NCBI GenBank assembly: GCA_947305245.1
Contig: CAMZDG010000017.1
Span: 1-64,000 of the forward strand
DNA: 64,000 nucleotides
Source: an uncultured Lachnospiraceae bacterium
GTDB lineage: Bacteria > Bacillota > Clostridia > Lachnospirales > Lachnospiraceae
Reading direction: 5' to 3'
The notes under the pieces: generated by a model
Database searches by the model: none
Seen by the model: the letters and a program-made list of their open reading frames with translations, nothing else
Told to the model about the DNA's origin: nothing
In this document: positions 44,129 through 52,060 of the stretch, piece by piece
How positions within the stretch are numbered: the first letter of the stretch is position 1
How the letters are laid out: each line of letters opens with the position of its first letter
Program-made: the position numbers and the translations under genes

Positions 44129-44216
44129 CGTTGCTTCCTTCCGCCGGTATTATCCGGTTCAAGTGATGAGGGTCTTGAAGGATCTCCTTCAATCTCAGCG
44201 ACGTGCTCCCCTAGCA
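44129..44216 (-). ncRNA. TPP riboswitch (THI element)
   Basis: Read on the minus strand, the conserved core is in order: GGGGAGC, GCTGAGA, a variable stem GAAGGAGATCCTTC, ACCC, CTTGAACCGGATAATACC and GCGGAAGG. These are the pyrimidine- and pyrophosphate-sensing arms. It binds thiamine pyrophosphate and should turn off thiT when thiamine is plentiful. Confidence 0.95.
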
Positions 44217-44229
44217 TAATATTGTTTTT

Positions 44230-44247
44230 GTGACAGGCGCCTGTCAC
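44230..44247. promoter_or_regulatory. Perfect 18-bp palindrome at the thiT transcription start
   Basis: GTGACAGGCGCCTGTCAC is self-complementary and lies just downstream of the thiT -10 element, at or beside the expected +1. It could be an operator, a 5' RNA hairpin or a REP-like repeat. Confidence 0.7.
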
Positions 44248-44254
44248 CTTCATG

Positions 44255-44283
44255 ACTATAATCCAGGTGGCGTGAATTGTCAA
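44255..44283 (-). promoter_or_regulatory. Promoter of thiT
   Basis: On the minus strand: TTGACA (44283-44278), 17 bp, TATAGT (44260-44255). It precedes the riboswitch by about 40 nt. Confidence 0.88.
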
Positions 44284-44400
44284 GAAGAAAAAACCGACTT
44301 CACATGGAGAAGAGCACAGAAAAAACATGAGGAAGAAGAAAAAACCGACTTCGCATGGAGAAGGGCACAGAAAAAAACAACATGAGAAAGAAGAAAAAAC
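44284..44400. repeat. Two to three imperfect A-rich direct repeats
   Basis: Two copies of a roughly 55-bp unit (from about 44284 and 44336) share AAAAAACCGACTTC, CATGGAGAAG and GCACAGAAAAAA; a third truncated unit (AAGAAAAAACGGC) begins near 44391. This is a purine-rich stretch between the divergent thiT and DUF3267 genes. No gene is seen in it. Confidence 0.75.
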
Positions 44401-44424
44401 GGCATATGAAAAAAACGGCAACCA

Positions 44425-44453
44425 TTGAAGGATGCGGGGATATATGTTAAAAT
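44425..44453 (+). promoter_or_regulatory. Promoter of the DUF3267 gene and probably the MoxR cluster
   Basis: TTGAAG (44425-44430), 17 bp, TAAAAT (44448-44453). No other clear promoter is seen before the MoxR gene. Confidence 0.65.
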
Positions 44454-44513
44454 CAAAAAGGTGGATTTTGGGGGAAGTTCTTTGGGGGAGAGAAGACGCA
44501 AGCCAATAAAGAT

Positions 44514-45149
44514 ATGCGAATTGAGAAGGGTTTGGGGACGGAAAGAATGGGCAGATTTTATGAAAGGGAGTTGCCGAAGGGGTATGTCGAGGCGCTTGTG
44601 GTTGACGCTTATGACAAGAAAAGCAGTAGGGGAATGCAGTTGCTTGCCCTCGTGATCGCTGTCATTGCGTTCAACATGGTCTTGTTTTTCTACATAATTC
44701 CGCAATGGAGCGAGATTCGGAGCGGATTTTCAATCATTGGAGGCATCGGAGTCATTGTCGCCTATTTCCTGTACGTTTCTTTGCACGAACTGACGCATGG
44801 TGCGGTTTATAAGCTTATGACAAAGCAGAAGGTGATGCTCGGATTCAAGCCGCCGGCGGCATACTGCGGCGTGCCGGACATTTATTTATACAGGATCACT
44901 TCGCTGGTTTCGTTGTTCGCGCCATTTACAGTTTTCGGGATTCTGTTTGTCGGTCTTTTTTTCCTGATCGGAGATCCATTTGTGAAAACATTGATCTTGG
45001 TTTTGCTTGCGTTGCACCTTATGGGGTGCGCGGGAGATCTGTACGGTGCCTGGATATTATTACGCAAGCTTAGGGATCCCGCGACGCTGCGGAAGGACAT
45101 GGGGCCGGCGCAAATCTATTATACGAGAATAGCGGACCAGGACGATTAA
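44514..45149 (+). CDS. DUF3267-type integral membrane metalloprotease-like protein
   Basis: 211 residues. Two hydrophobic helices (about 43-65 and 73-90) precede HELTH (near residue 89-93, an HExxH zinc motif) within SLHELTHGAVYKL; two more helices follow (about 130-180). DUF3267 proteins share this layout of a putative zinc protease buried in the membrane. ATG 44514 has a weak ribosome site, and ATG 44547 (MGRFYERELPKGY) is an alternative. It stands 51 bp before the MoxR ATPase gene and may be part of the same transcript. Confidence 0.85.
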   Translation: MRIEKGLGTERMGRFYERELPKGYVEALVVDAYDKKSSRGMQLLALVIAVIAFNMVLFFYIIPQWSEIRSGFSIIGGIGVIVAYFLYVSLHELTHGAVYKLMTKQKVMLGFKPPAAYCGVPDIYLYRITSLVSLFAPFTVFGILFVGLFFLIGDPFVKTLILVLLALHLMGCAGDLYGAWILLRKLRDPATLRKDMGPAQIYYTRIADQDD

Positions 45150-45200
45150 TATTTGGACTTAAAGGCTATATGGAATAACGATGGAAATGAGGATGAGAAG

Positions 45201-46316
45201 ATGAGTGAAGCGAAGATGATGAGACCGCCTATGGAGGTGCAGTATCGGGAAGAGCTGGAGGCGCTGGCAAGTCAGGATACGGCGAGAAAGCCGATCGGCT
45301 GGAAGCTTTCCCCGCAGGCCGTGAGAACCTTTATCTTGGGGAGCAAAAAGCCCATTCCTTATGGTGACGGGGAGATCACGATCCAGAAGAAATATTATGG
45401 CAATGACGCGCTGATCGAGCGGTGCATCGTGACGCTGGCGGGCAATCGCGGGCTGATGCTCGTGGGCGAGCCTGGCACGGCGAAATCCATGCTGTCGGAG
45501 CTTTTGTCCGCGGCGATCTCAGGCGTCAGCACAAATACCATCCAGGGCACGGCCGGCACGACGGAGGACATGATCAAGTATTCCTGGAATTACGCGATGC
45601 TGCTGGACCGTGGCCCCGTGAAGGAAGCACTGGTGCCTTCCCCGCTATATGTGGGCATGGAGAAGGGAATCCTTACGCGTTTCGAGGAGATCACGAGAAC
45701 GCCTGCGCAGATCCAGGACAGCCTCATCAGCGTGCTCAGCGACAAGGTGCTCAACGTGCCGGAGCTCGGTGACGGAGGGCTCCTCTTCGCAAAGCAGGGC
45801 TTTAACGTGATCGGGACGGCAAATACCAGAGACAAGGGCGTGAATGAGATGAGCTCCGCACTGAAGAGACGTTTCAATTTCGAGACGGTACTCCCCGTGC
45901 GGGAGGTGGCCTTAGAGAAGCAGATCATTATCCAGGAAGTTGAGAAGCTCACGAAGGAGAATCAGATCGAGATGACCGTGGACGAATCCGCCGCAGAAGT
46001 GCTTGCCACCACCTATCATGAGCTCCGCGAGGGGACTTCCTCCATGGGGCATCAGATCGACAGGCCGGCAGCCGTCATGAGCACGGCGGAGGCAGTGTCC
46101 GTATTCTATCAGACCATGATGAGCGCATATTATTACGGCGACTCGAGGATCAGCATGGATGCCATGGTGCAGAACTTGGTCGGCGCCGTGGCGAAGGAGA
46201 ACGGGGATGACCTGCCGAAGGTGCGCAGTTATTTCCAGACGGTCATTCGCGATAAAAGTGCAAAAGAGGGCGGCATATGGAGCGCGTATTACGAGGCGAA
46301 GAAATATCTAGGCTGA
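45201..46316 (+). CDS. MoxR-family AAA+ ATPase (YehL-like)
   Basis: 371 residues. Walker A GEPGTAKS (89-96), Walker B LTRFEEITR with the acidic pair near 157, sensor AKQGFNVIGTANTRDKG near 200 and the arginine finger region SALKRRFNFE. ATG 45201 follows GAGGATGAG; the upstream TTG at 45153 has no site. MoxR ATPases act as chaperones with a vWA partner, here three genes downstream. The order ATPase, DUF5682, vWA, SWIM matches E. coli yehL-yehM-yehP-yehQ as I remember it. The next gene overlaps by up to 40 bp. Confidence 0.93.
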   Translation: MSEAKMMRPPMEVQYREELEALASQDTARKPIGWKLSPQAVRTFILGSKKPIPYGDGEITIQKKYYGNDALIERCIVTLAGNRGLMLVGEPGTAKSMLSELLSAAISGVSTNTIQGTAGTTEDMIKYSWNYAMLLDRGPVKEALVPSPLYVGMEKGILTRFEEITRTPAQIQDSLISVLSDKVLNVPELGDGGLLFAKQGFNVIGTANTRDKGVNEMSSALKRRFNFETVLPVREVALEKQIIIQEVEKLTKENQIEMTVDESAAEVLATTYHELREGTSSMGHQIDRPAAVMSTAEAVSVFYQTMMSAYYYGDSRISMDAMVQNLVGAVAKENGDDLPKVRSYFQTVIRDKSAKEGGIWSAYYEAKKYLG

Positions 46317-48742
46317 TGGATGAAGCCTGCAGCCTCACGGGGAAATGTTTTTATTTCCCGGTCAGGCACCACAGTCCTGCCTGTTCCCTGCACCTGAAAA
46401 AAGTCATCGCCGCATATCGGCCGGATTGCATTTTGATCGAGGGGCCCGAGAACGCCAATGGGATGATTCCTGACATGGCGGACCCTGAGACGCAGGCACC
46501 TTTCTGTATTTATTATTCCTATCGGGACAAGAAGGGTCTGATCGACGAGAAGGCGGAAGATTATCGGTGTTATTATCCCTTTTTGGATGCGTCGCCGGAG
46601 CTTGTGGCGATGCGGGAAGGAACGGCGATTGGTGCTTCCCTTCGCTTTATGGATCTCCCTTATGAAGAGATCCTGATCGCTGAGAAGGAAGGGATGGGCC
46701 TTCGCAGGCAGGAGGAAAAGAATAGTTATAACGACGACAGGTATCTCGCGGAGAATGCCTTTATTTCCGGCGTCGTGGAGCGAAGCGGTCTTCGGAGCTT
46801 TGAGGAATTCTGGGAGAGCCATTTCGAGATGGACGGGCTTTGCAAGGAGACTGGCGAATTCCTGCGCGATGTCTTATATTATTGCGTGCTTTCGAGGGCG
46901 AGCACGACGGTGAGCGCCTTAAAAGAGGACGGATGTCTAGCCAGGGAAGCTTATATGCGCGAGCAGATCGCGAAGGCCATAAAGGAGCATCAAAGAATCC
47001 TGGTGGTGACGGGAGGCTTTCACGTGGCAGGCCTCGTCGGTCCGAAGGCATGGCTTTGGGGGCAGGAGGAGAAGGCGCTTGGCGGAGACCTCTTTGGGGA
47101 GGACCTTCCGGAGGGACTTACGGCGAGCGAGCCTAAAAGTAAGCTTCATGCCATAGACGAAAAGGATGTCGGTACCTATCTGATGTCTTATTCCATGGAG
47201 GCGGCGGACCGGCTGAACGGCTATTGCAGCGGCATGCCGCACCCCATGTTTTATCAAAGGATCTGGGAAGGAATGCAGGAGGATGGTGCGGACGCGGGCG
47301 AGGTCTATCGTCAGGTGATCCTGCAGTTCCTTGTGGAGGTCGGAAAGAAAGTGCGGCAGAAGGAGGGATATCCCTCCACCTTCGATGAAATCTGCGCCAT
47401 GACCATGTGCAAGAACCTCGCGCTCCTTCGCGGGAAGCCATTTCCGGGCGCTCATGAGCTGCGCGACGGCGTGCTGTCCAATTATGTCAAGGGAGAATAT
47501 CAGCTGGCGACGGACAGGCCCATGCGCGTTCTTCTCAAAAGGCTCACGGGAAATCGGATCGGGAAGCTGACGAAGAACGCAAAGCTCCCGCCGCTTTGCA
47601 GCGACTTTGAGAGGCTTTGCCATTTGTATCGTTTGGACGTGCATGCCGCGACGAAAAAGGAGTTGACGCTGTCGCCCTTTGCAAAGAAAAGACATCGCGA
47701 GATCAGTGCGTTTCTCTTTCGGATGAGCTTCTTGGGGACGGGGTTTGCGGTTCGAAAGAAAGGGCCGAACCTTCGGCTTCGAAAGGACAGGAATCTGATC
47801 CGGGAGATTTGGGAATATCATTATCAGCCGCTGGTGACCAGTTCGCTGATCGAGGCTGCCATTTATGGCGGGACCATTGAGGAGGCCTGCAGGGCCCTTG
47901 CGGACAAGCGCTTTCAGGAGGAGACCGATGCCGGCGCGGCGTCAGATCTTCTGGTGCAGGCCTTCGAGATGGATCTTGGGCTGGAGCGTTCCGGAAGCCT
48001 GGAAAAGCTGCATGCCATCATTCAGGGGAGTGAGGATTTCTTCTCACTGACGCAGACCTTCTCCAACCTGCTCATGCTCATGGAGAGAAAGGATCTGTAC
48101 GGATATGAGATGGACCTCACGCCGCTCAGGGACCTGGTGATGCAAAAGCTCCTTGCGCTCTTAGGACACCTTACGAACGTCAAGGAGGAAGACGCGGCGA
48201 AGGTGCTTCAGGCCTTAAAGGAACTGTACCGCGCGCTCCTTGGCGCCGGTCAGGAGGAAGAGCGGGATTACTTTATCGACATTCTCGGGAAGATGTCCGA
48301 AGCGCCGGATCTGAACGCGCTTTTGGCAGGCGGCGTGTATGGACTGTTATATGCTTACGGGGAACTAAACGCGGAGCAGATCGCGGAAACCACCAGGGGG
48401 TACTTAAATGCATCCGGCGAGAAGGCCGGGAGGGCGGCAGATTTCGTGCGGGGACTCTTTTTCGTGGCAAGGGACGTGATCTTTGCCTGGGACGGCATGA
48501 TCGACATGCTGGATGATTTCCTGCAAAGAACGGATTACGAAAGCTTCCTGAAGGTATTGCCGCAGCTTCGGCTGGCGTTCAGCTTCTTTACGCCGGCGGA
48601 GATGGACCGCCTGGCGGAAAAGGTTGCGAAGCGATTCGGACTGCGAGGCAGGGAGTTCGCACAGCTTAGGGAAGTGACGGCAGAGGAGTACGCTTATGGC
48701 AAGGCACTAGAGAAAAAAATACTTTCGGGAATGGAAGGGTAG
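46277..48742 (+). CDS. DUF5682 protein (YehM-like)
   Basis: 821 residues, soluble. The N-terminal segment FYFPVRHHSPACSLHL and LIEGPENANGMI (about residues 26-60) is the signature of DUF5682. HHSP and IEGPEN are the most conserved parts, and a later VTGGFHVAGLV (near 235) fits the same domain, which is related to EreA/ChaN-like or TIKI-type folds with catalytic His and Glu. The C-terminal two thirds are helical. No catalytic function is established. ATG 46277 follows AGAGGG and overlaps the MoxR gene by 40 bp; ATG 46316 (TGATG overlap) is the alternative. Always found with MoxR and vWA partners in my recollection. Confidence 0.88.
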   Translation: MERVLRGEEISRLMDEACSLTGKCFYFPVRHHSPACSLHLKKVIAAYRPDCILIEGPENANGMIPDMADPETQAPFCIYYSYRDKKGLIDEKAEDYRCYYPFLDASPELVAMREGTAIGASLRFMDLPYEEILIAEKEGMGLRRQEEKNSYNDDRYLAENAFISGVVERSGLRSFEEFWESHFEMDGLCKETGEFLRDVLYYCVLSRASTTVSALKEDGCLAREAYMREQIAKAIKEHQRILVVTGGFHVAGLVGPKAWLWGQEEKALGGDLFGEDLPEGLTASEPKSKLHAIDEKDVGTYLMSYSMEAADRLNGYCSGMPHPMFYQRIWEGMQEDGADAGEVYRQVILQFLVEVGKKVRQKEGYPSTFDEICAMTMCKNLALLRGKPFPGAHELRDGVLSNYVKGEYQLATDRPMRVLLKRLTGNRIGKLTKNAKLPPLCSDFERLCHLYRLDVHAATKKELTLSPFAKKRHREISAFLFRMSFLGTGFAVRKKGPNLRLRKDRNLIREIWEYHYQPLVTSSLIEAAIYGGTIEEACRALADKRFQEETDAGAASDLLVQAFEMDLGLERSGSLEKLHAIIQGSEDFFSLTQTFSNLLMLMERKDLYGYEMDLTPLRDLVMQKLLALLGHLTNVKEEDAAKVLQALKELYRALLGAGQEEERDYFIDILGKMSEAPDLNALLAGGVYGLLYAYGELNAEQIAETTRGYLNASGEKAGRAADFVRGLFFVARDVIFAWDGMIDMLDDFLQRTDYESFLKVLPQLRLAFSFFTPAEMDRLAEKVAKRFGLRGREFAQLREVTAEEYAYGKALEKKILSGMEG

Positions 48743-48748
48743 GACCTA

Positions 48749-49891
48749 GTGGAAGACGGACGCAGACAAGAGCAACTGAATAAGTGGCGGCTGATGCTGG
48801 GAAGATATGCTGACGGGCAGATCACGTTCGGCGAGGGAAGCCAGTCCTACGTGGACATGGACAACGTGCTGGACTATCTCTATTCCAGGGAATACGGCGA
48901 GGACGAGGGCGTTCGGGATCCGAAGGAATTGATGGGCGGAAGCGGCGGATCGCAGCTCACGGTGTCAAAGTGGATCAATGAGGTCAACAGGCTTTTCCCG
49001 AAAGAGACGATCGAAGTCCTGGAGAAGGAAGCCTTGGATCGCTATGGCATGACGGAGCTTTTGACGGACGAATCCGTTCTGGAAAAGCTCGAGCCAAATC
49101 AAGAACTTCTGAAGCTGATCCTGCAGCTCAAAGGACTCATGAGCCCGAAGGTCCTGCAGTCGGCGAAGCAGATCGTAAGAAAGGTCGTGGAGGAGCTTCG
49201 GAAGAAGTTTGAGCAGCAGATCCGCCAGAATCTGACGGGCAGGATCGATAAGAACCAGGAAAGTCCCGTCGCGACGGCGAGAAACCTGGATATGAAAAAG
49301 ACGATCCTTCGGAATTTGAAGCATTATGACAAGGAAAAAGAAAGGCTTGTCCTGGAGAAGGTATATTTTTATTCTCGCGTGAAGCAGAACACCACCTGGC
49401 ACGTGGTGATCGCGGTGGATGAGAGCGGTTCCATGCTGGACAGCGTCATTCACAGCTCTGTCATGGCGGGGATTTTTGCCTCCCTCCCCATGCTGGAGAC
49501 GAGGCTTGTGATCTTTGATACGAACGTGGTGGACCTGAGCGAATACGTGGAGGATGCCGTGGAGACGCTCATGAACGTGCAGCTGGGCGGCGGAACGGAC
49601 ATTGGGAAAGCCATGCGATACTGTGAGAGCCTGGTGACGATCCCGGAGCGGACGATCTTCGTTTTGGTGACGGACCTTTATGAAGGGGGTGGGCCGCAGG
49701 AGATGTATGCCTGCGCGAGAAGCCTTATGGAAGCCGGCGTGAAGGTGATTGTCCTGACTGCGCTCGACAAAGAGGCCAACCCCAATTATAACAGGAACGC
49801 GGCGGCAAAGATGGCGGCGCTTGGCGCGCACGTGGCCGCCATGACGCCGGGAGAGCTGGCCGAGTGGGTGGGAGGGATCATCCATGAGTGA
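48749..49891 (+). CDS. vWA-domain protein (YehP/CoxE-like)
   Basis: 380 residues. A helical N-terminal region (1-210) is followed by a von Willebrand A domain with an intact metal site: DESGS (224-228), T in GGGTDIG near 286 and D in LVTDLYEGG near 311. Such proteins are the usual partners of MoxR ATPases. GTG 48749 follows GGAAGGGTAGG and is the only start with a site. It starts 7 bp after the DUF5682 stop, and the SWIM gene overlaps its end by 8 bp. Confidence 0.93.
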   Translation: MEDGRRQEQLNKWRLMLGRYADGQITFGEGSQSYVDMDNVLDYLYSREYGEDEGVRDPKELMGGSGGSQLTVSKWINEVNRLFPKETIEVLEKEALDRYGMTELLTDESVLEKLEPNQELLKLILQLKGLMSPKVLQSAKQIVRKVVEELRKKFEQQIRQNLTGRIDKNQESPVATARNLDMKKTILRNLKHYDKEKERLVLEKVYFYSRVKQNTTWHVVIAVDESGSMLDSVIHSSVMAGIFASLPMLETRLVIFDTNVVDLSEYVEDAVETLMNVQLGGGTDIGKAMRYCESLVTIPERTIFVLVTDLYEGGGPQEMYACARSLMEAGVKVIVLTALDKEANPNYNRNAAAKMAALGAHVAAMTPGELAEWVGGIIHE

Positions 49892-51677
49892 GATCATGCA
49901 ATTCTTAAAGACCGTGGATGAGGAATACCTCATCGGCCTTTCCAATAAAGGGATCGTGAAGAGGTCCTACAAGGACCTCGAGTCCGTAACCGTTAAGATC
50001 ACGGAGGAGGGCGATGAGATCCTCGGGCAATATGACGACATCTCCGTTCGCTTAAAGCTCCCGCTGACAAGCAGCACCTGCAGCTGTCCCTCCACCAGTA
50101 TCTGCAAGCATGTCATCATGACGATCCTTGCGGCGCAGAAGGTTGGAGAAAACATGGCGACGCAGGAAGGAAAGACCGAAGAAAGCGCGGCCGGGCAGGA
50201 AGCAATAACCAGCCAAGCTGTAGCAACTGGGCAAGGAGCAACCAGCCAGGGAAAACCAGCCGGGCAGGAAGCAACCAGCCAGAAAGCGGTGCAGGAACCC
50301 AAGGAAAAGACCTTGGGCAGCAGGCTTCTTGAGATCCCTACGGAGCGACTGAGAAAGGCTGCCACGGACAAGGAATGGATGGGGCTTCTGACGCAGACTG
50401 ATTGGGAGGAGGATTTCGAGATCGCGGAAGGAAATATGATCACCGTGCGAAATCTGAAATTCCAGTGGACGGTGAAGCTGAGCTGGCCCATAGAGCTTTC
50501 GACTTGCAGCGCGTGCCATAATGAAAAGCTATGTGTTCATAAAGTGGCAGCCATTCTGGCCTGGCAGTTCAGAAATGGCGTGGTGACGCCGGAAGGGCTT
50601 GCGGAAGAGACGGTGGTCTCGGAGGATGATTTCGATTCGGAAAGCATTCCGGAGGTTCTTGCCGATGCGAAAGCCCTGTTAGATGAGATGCTGCTTGTGG
50701 GAAGTGCGAGACTTTCCCCGGAGACGCCGCTTGGATTAGAGCGACTTTCGCTTCGGGCGCACGGCGCAAAGCTTCCCAATCTGGAAGAGATGCTCCGCGT
50801 CCTTTCGGAAATGGTTTCGGGATATCACGCAAGAAGGGCGAACATCACTGCGGCCGACCTGCTCCGAAAGATCGTAGAGTGCCATGCGCTTTTGGGAAAG
50901 CTGGAGCGCGCTGTTTCGGAAGGGAAGGGAATTTTGACCTTCGCGGGAGCGTTCCGGTCGGAATATATGGACGTACCAGACCTTTTGCTTCACGGGATCG
51001 CAATGCGGGAGTTCCGCAGCGCGTCCGGATATGCAGGAAAAACCATCTACTTTTTCGAAGAGGGATCGCGAGCGTTTTATACCTATACGGCGGCGAGGCC
51101 GACCATTTATGAGAAGGCGAAGCGAAGAGGGAATGCGGGAGAACAGGTTCCGTGGGAACTTCCCTGCACGCTGCTCCAGCTGTGCTCCGCCACCGTGCGG
51201 CTAAGGGACGGGAAGGCGAATGCGGAGGGGAGACTCTCCTCCACGAGTCAGGCGCACGCAGAGCTTCTTCGCGTGGGAGGCGCGTTGCCGGATGCCATCG
51301 GAGAAATCATTTTTGATGATTTCGAGGAAATGTGGAAGGCATATCTTGAGAGGTCAAAAAAGGCGCAGGGAGAGCTCTCGGAAGCGGAAAAGCTCTTTCT
51401 CCTTCGGCCCAAGGATCTTTTGTCCGTAGAGTACGACGAGGTGCGACAAAAGTCCGTCTTTTATCTGGAGGATTTTCAGGGCCGTCGCCTTCGCGGGGAG
51501 CTTGCCTTTTCGAAGCAGGAAGAGACTGCGATCCGCAGCCTCGAGCGAATGCATGAGAAAAGAAAGAGGCAGGAAGAGGAACTGCCCGTGTTCTTTGGCA
51601 GTATCTATGTCAGGGACGGGGAGTGCATCTTCTATCCCATAGAGACGGTTGAGAGGGTCCGGCTAGAGAAGAATTGA
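49884..51677 (+). CDS. SWIM zinc-finger protein with two Cys-His motifs (YehQ-like)
   Basis: 597 residues. SWIM motif CSCPSTSICKH (C66, C68, C74, H76) and a second zinc-type motif CSACHNEKLCVH (C208, C211, C217, H219). Between them lies a Gln/Ala/Ser/Thr-rich linker (about 90-135) made of short imperfect repeats (GQEATSQ-like), probably flexible. The C-terminal part is mixed alpha/beta without a known motif. SWIM domains bind nucleic acid or protein. The start overlaps the vWA gene by 8 bp. A SWIM protein is a standard member of the MoxR-vWA set. Confidence 0.9.
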   Translation: MSEIMQFLKTVDEEYLIGLSNKGIVKRSYKDLESVTVKITEEGDEILGQYDDISVRLKLPLTSSTCSCPSTSICKHVIMTILAAQKVGENMATQEGKTEESAAGQEAITSQAVATGQGATSQGKPAGQEATSQKAVQEPKEKTLGSRLLEIPTERLRKAATDKEWMGLLTQTDWEEDFEIAEGNMITVRNLKFQWTVKLSWPIELSTCSACHNEKLCVHKVAAILAWQFRNGVVTPEGLAEETVVSEDDFDSESIPEVLADAKALLDEMLLVGSARLSPETPLGLERLSLRAHGAKLPNLEEMLRVLSEMVSGYHARRANITAADLLRKIVECHALLGKLERAVSEGKGILTFAGAFRSEYMDVPDLLLHGIAMREFRSASGYAGKTIYFFEEGSRAFYTYTAARPTIYEKAKRRGNAGEQVPWELPCTLLQLCSATVRLRDGKANAEGRLSSTSQAHAELLRVGGALPDAIGEIIFDDFEEMWKAYLERSKKAQGELSEAEKLFLLRPKDLLSVEYDEVRQKSVFYLEDFQGRRLRGELAFSKQEETAIRSLERMHEKRKRQEEELPVFFGSIYVRDGECIFYPIETVERVRLEKN

Positions 51678-51698
51678 TGGAAAGGATCGGAGGTTCAC

Positions 51699-52037
51699 TT
51701 GAAGGAGCAAAAGATCAGAGAAGAATTGATGCAGTGCAGGGAGCTTATGACGGATGTCTTCCAGAGTGGCCTGACGGGTCTGCCGGAGAGCCTGAAGGAC
51801 AGATGCAGGCGGGAGGAGACGTTCGTGCGGCAATATGGCATGGAATGGCTGGCGGACAGGATCGAGGAGCTCACGGAGTTACTGGAAAAGCAAAGGCACC
51901 TGATCGGCGGCGAGAATGCCGAAGAGGTGGTTGGACTTTTTTGCAGGATCATAACATATCTTGAAGAGGGGATCCGGCTGAGCGGCCTTGAGGAAGCGGG
52001 GATCCGGATCAGTCAAAGAGAGTGGGAACAGGAGTAA
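51699..52037 (+). CDS. Small helical protein of the MoxR cluster, unknown
   Basis: 112 residues, predominantly helical and acidic, with two long amphipathic segments (ELMQCRELMTDVFQ and WLADRIEELTELLEKQRHLI). The start is TTG 51699 behind CGGAGG at good spacing; no ATG fits. It lies 21 bp after the SWIM gene and just before the DUF4132-like gene. No family is recognised. Tight placement suggests a subunit or adaptor. Confidence 0.75.
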   Translation: MKEQKIREELMQCRELMTDVFQSGLTGLPESLKDRCRREETFVRQYGMEWLADRIEELTELLEKQRHLIGGENAEEVVGLFCRIITYLEEGIRLSGLEEAGIRISQREWEQE

Positions 52038-52060
52038 GACAAAAACGGAGGGACAAAACG

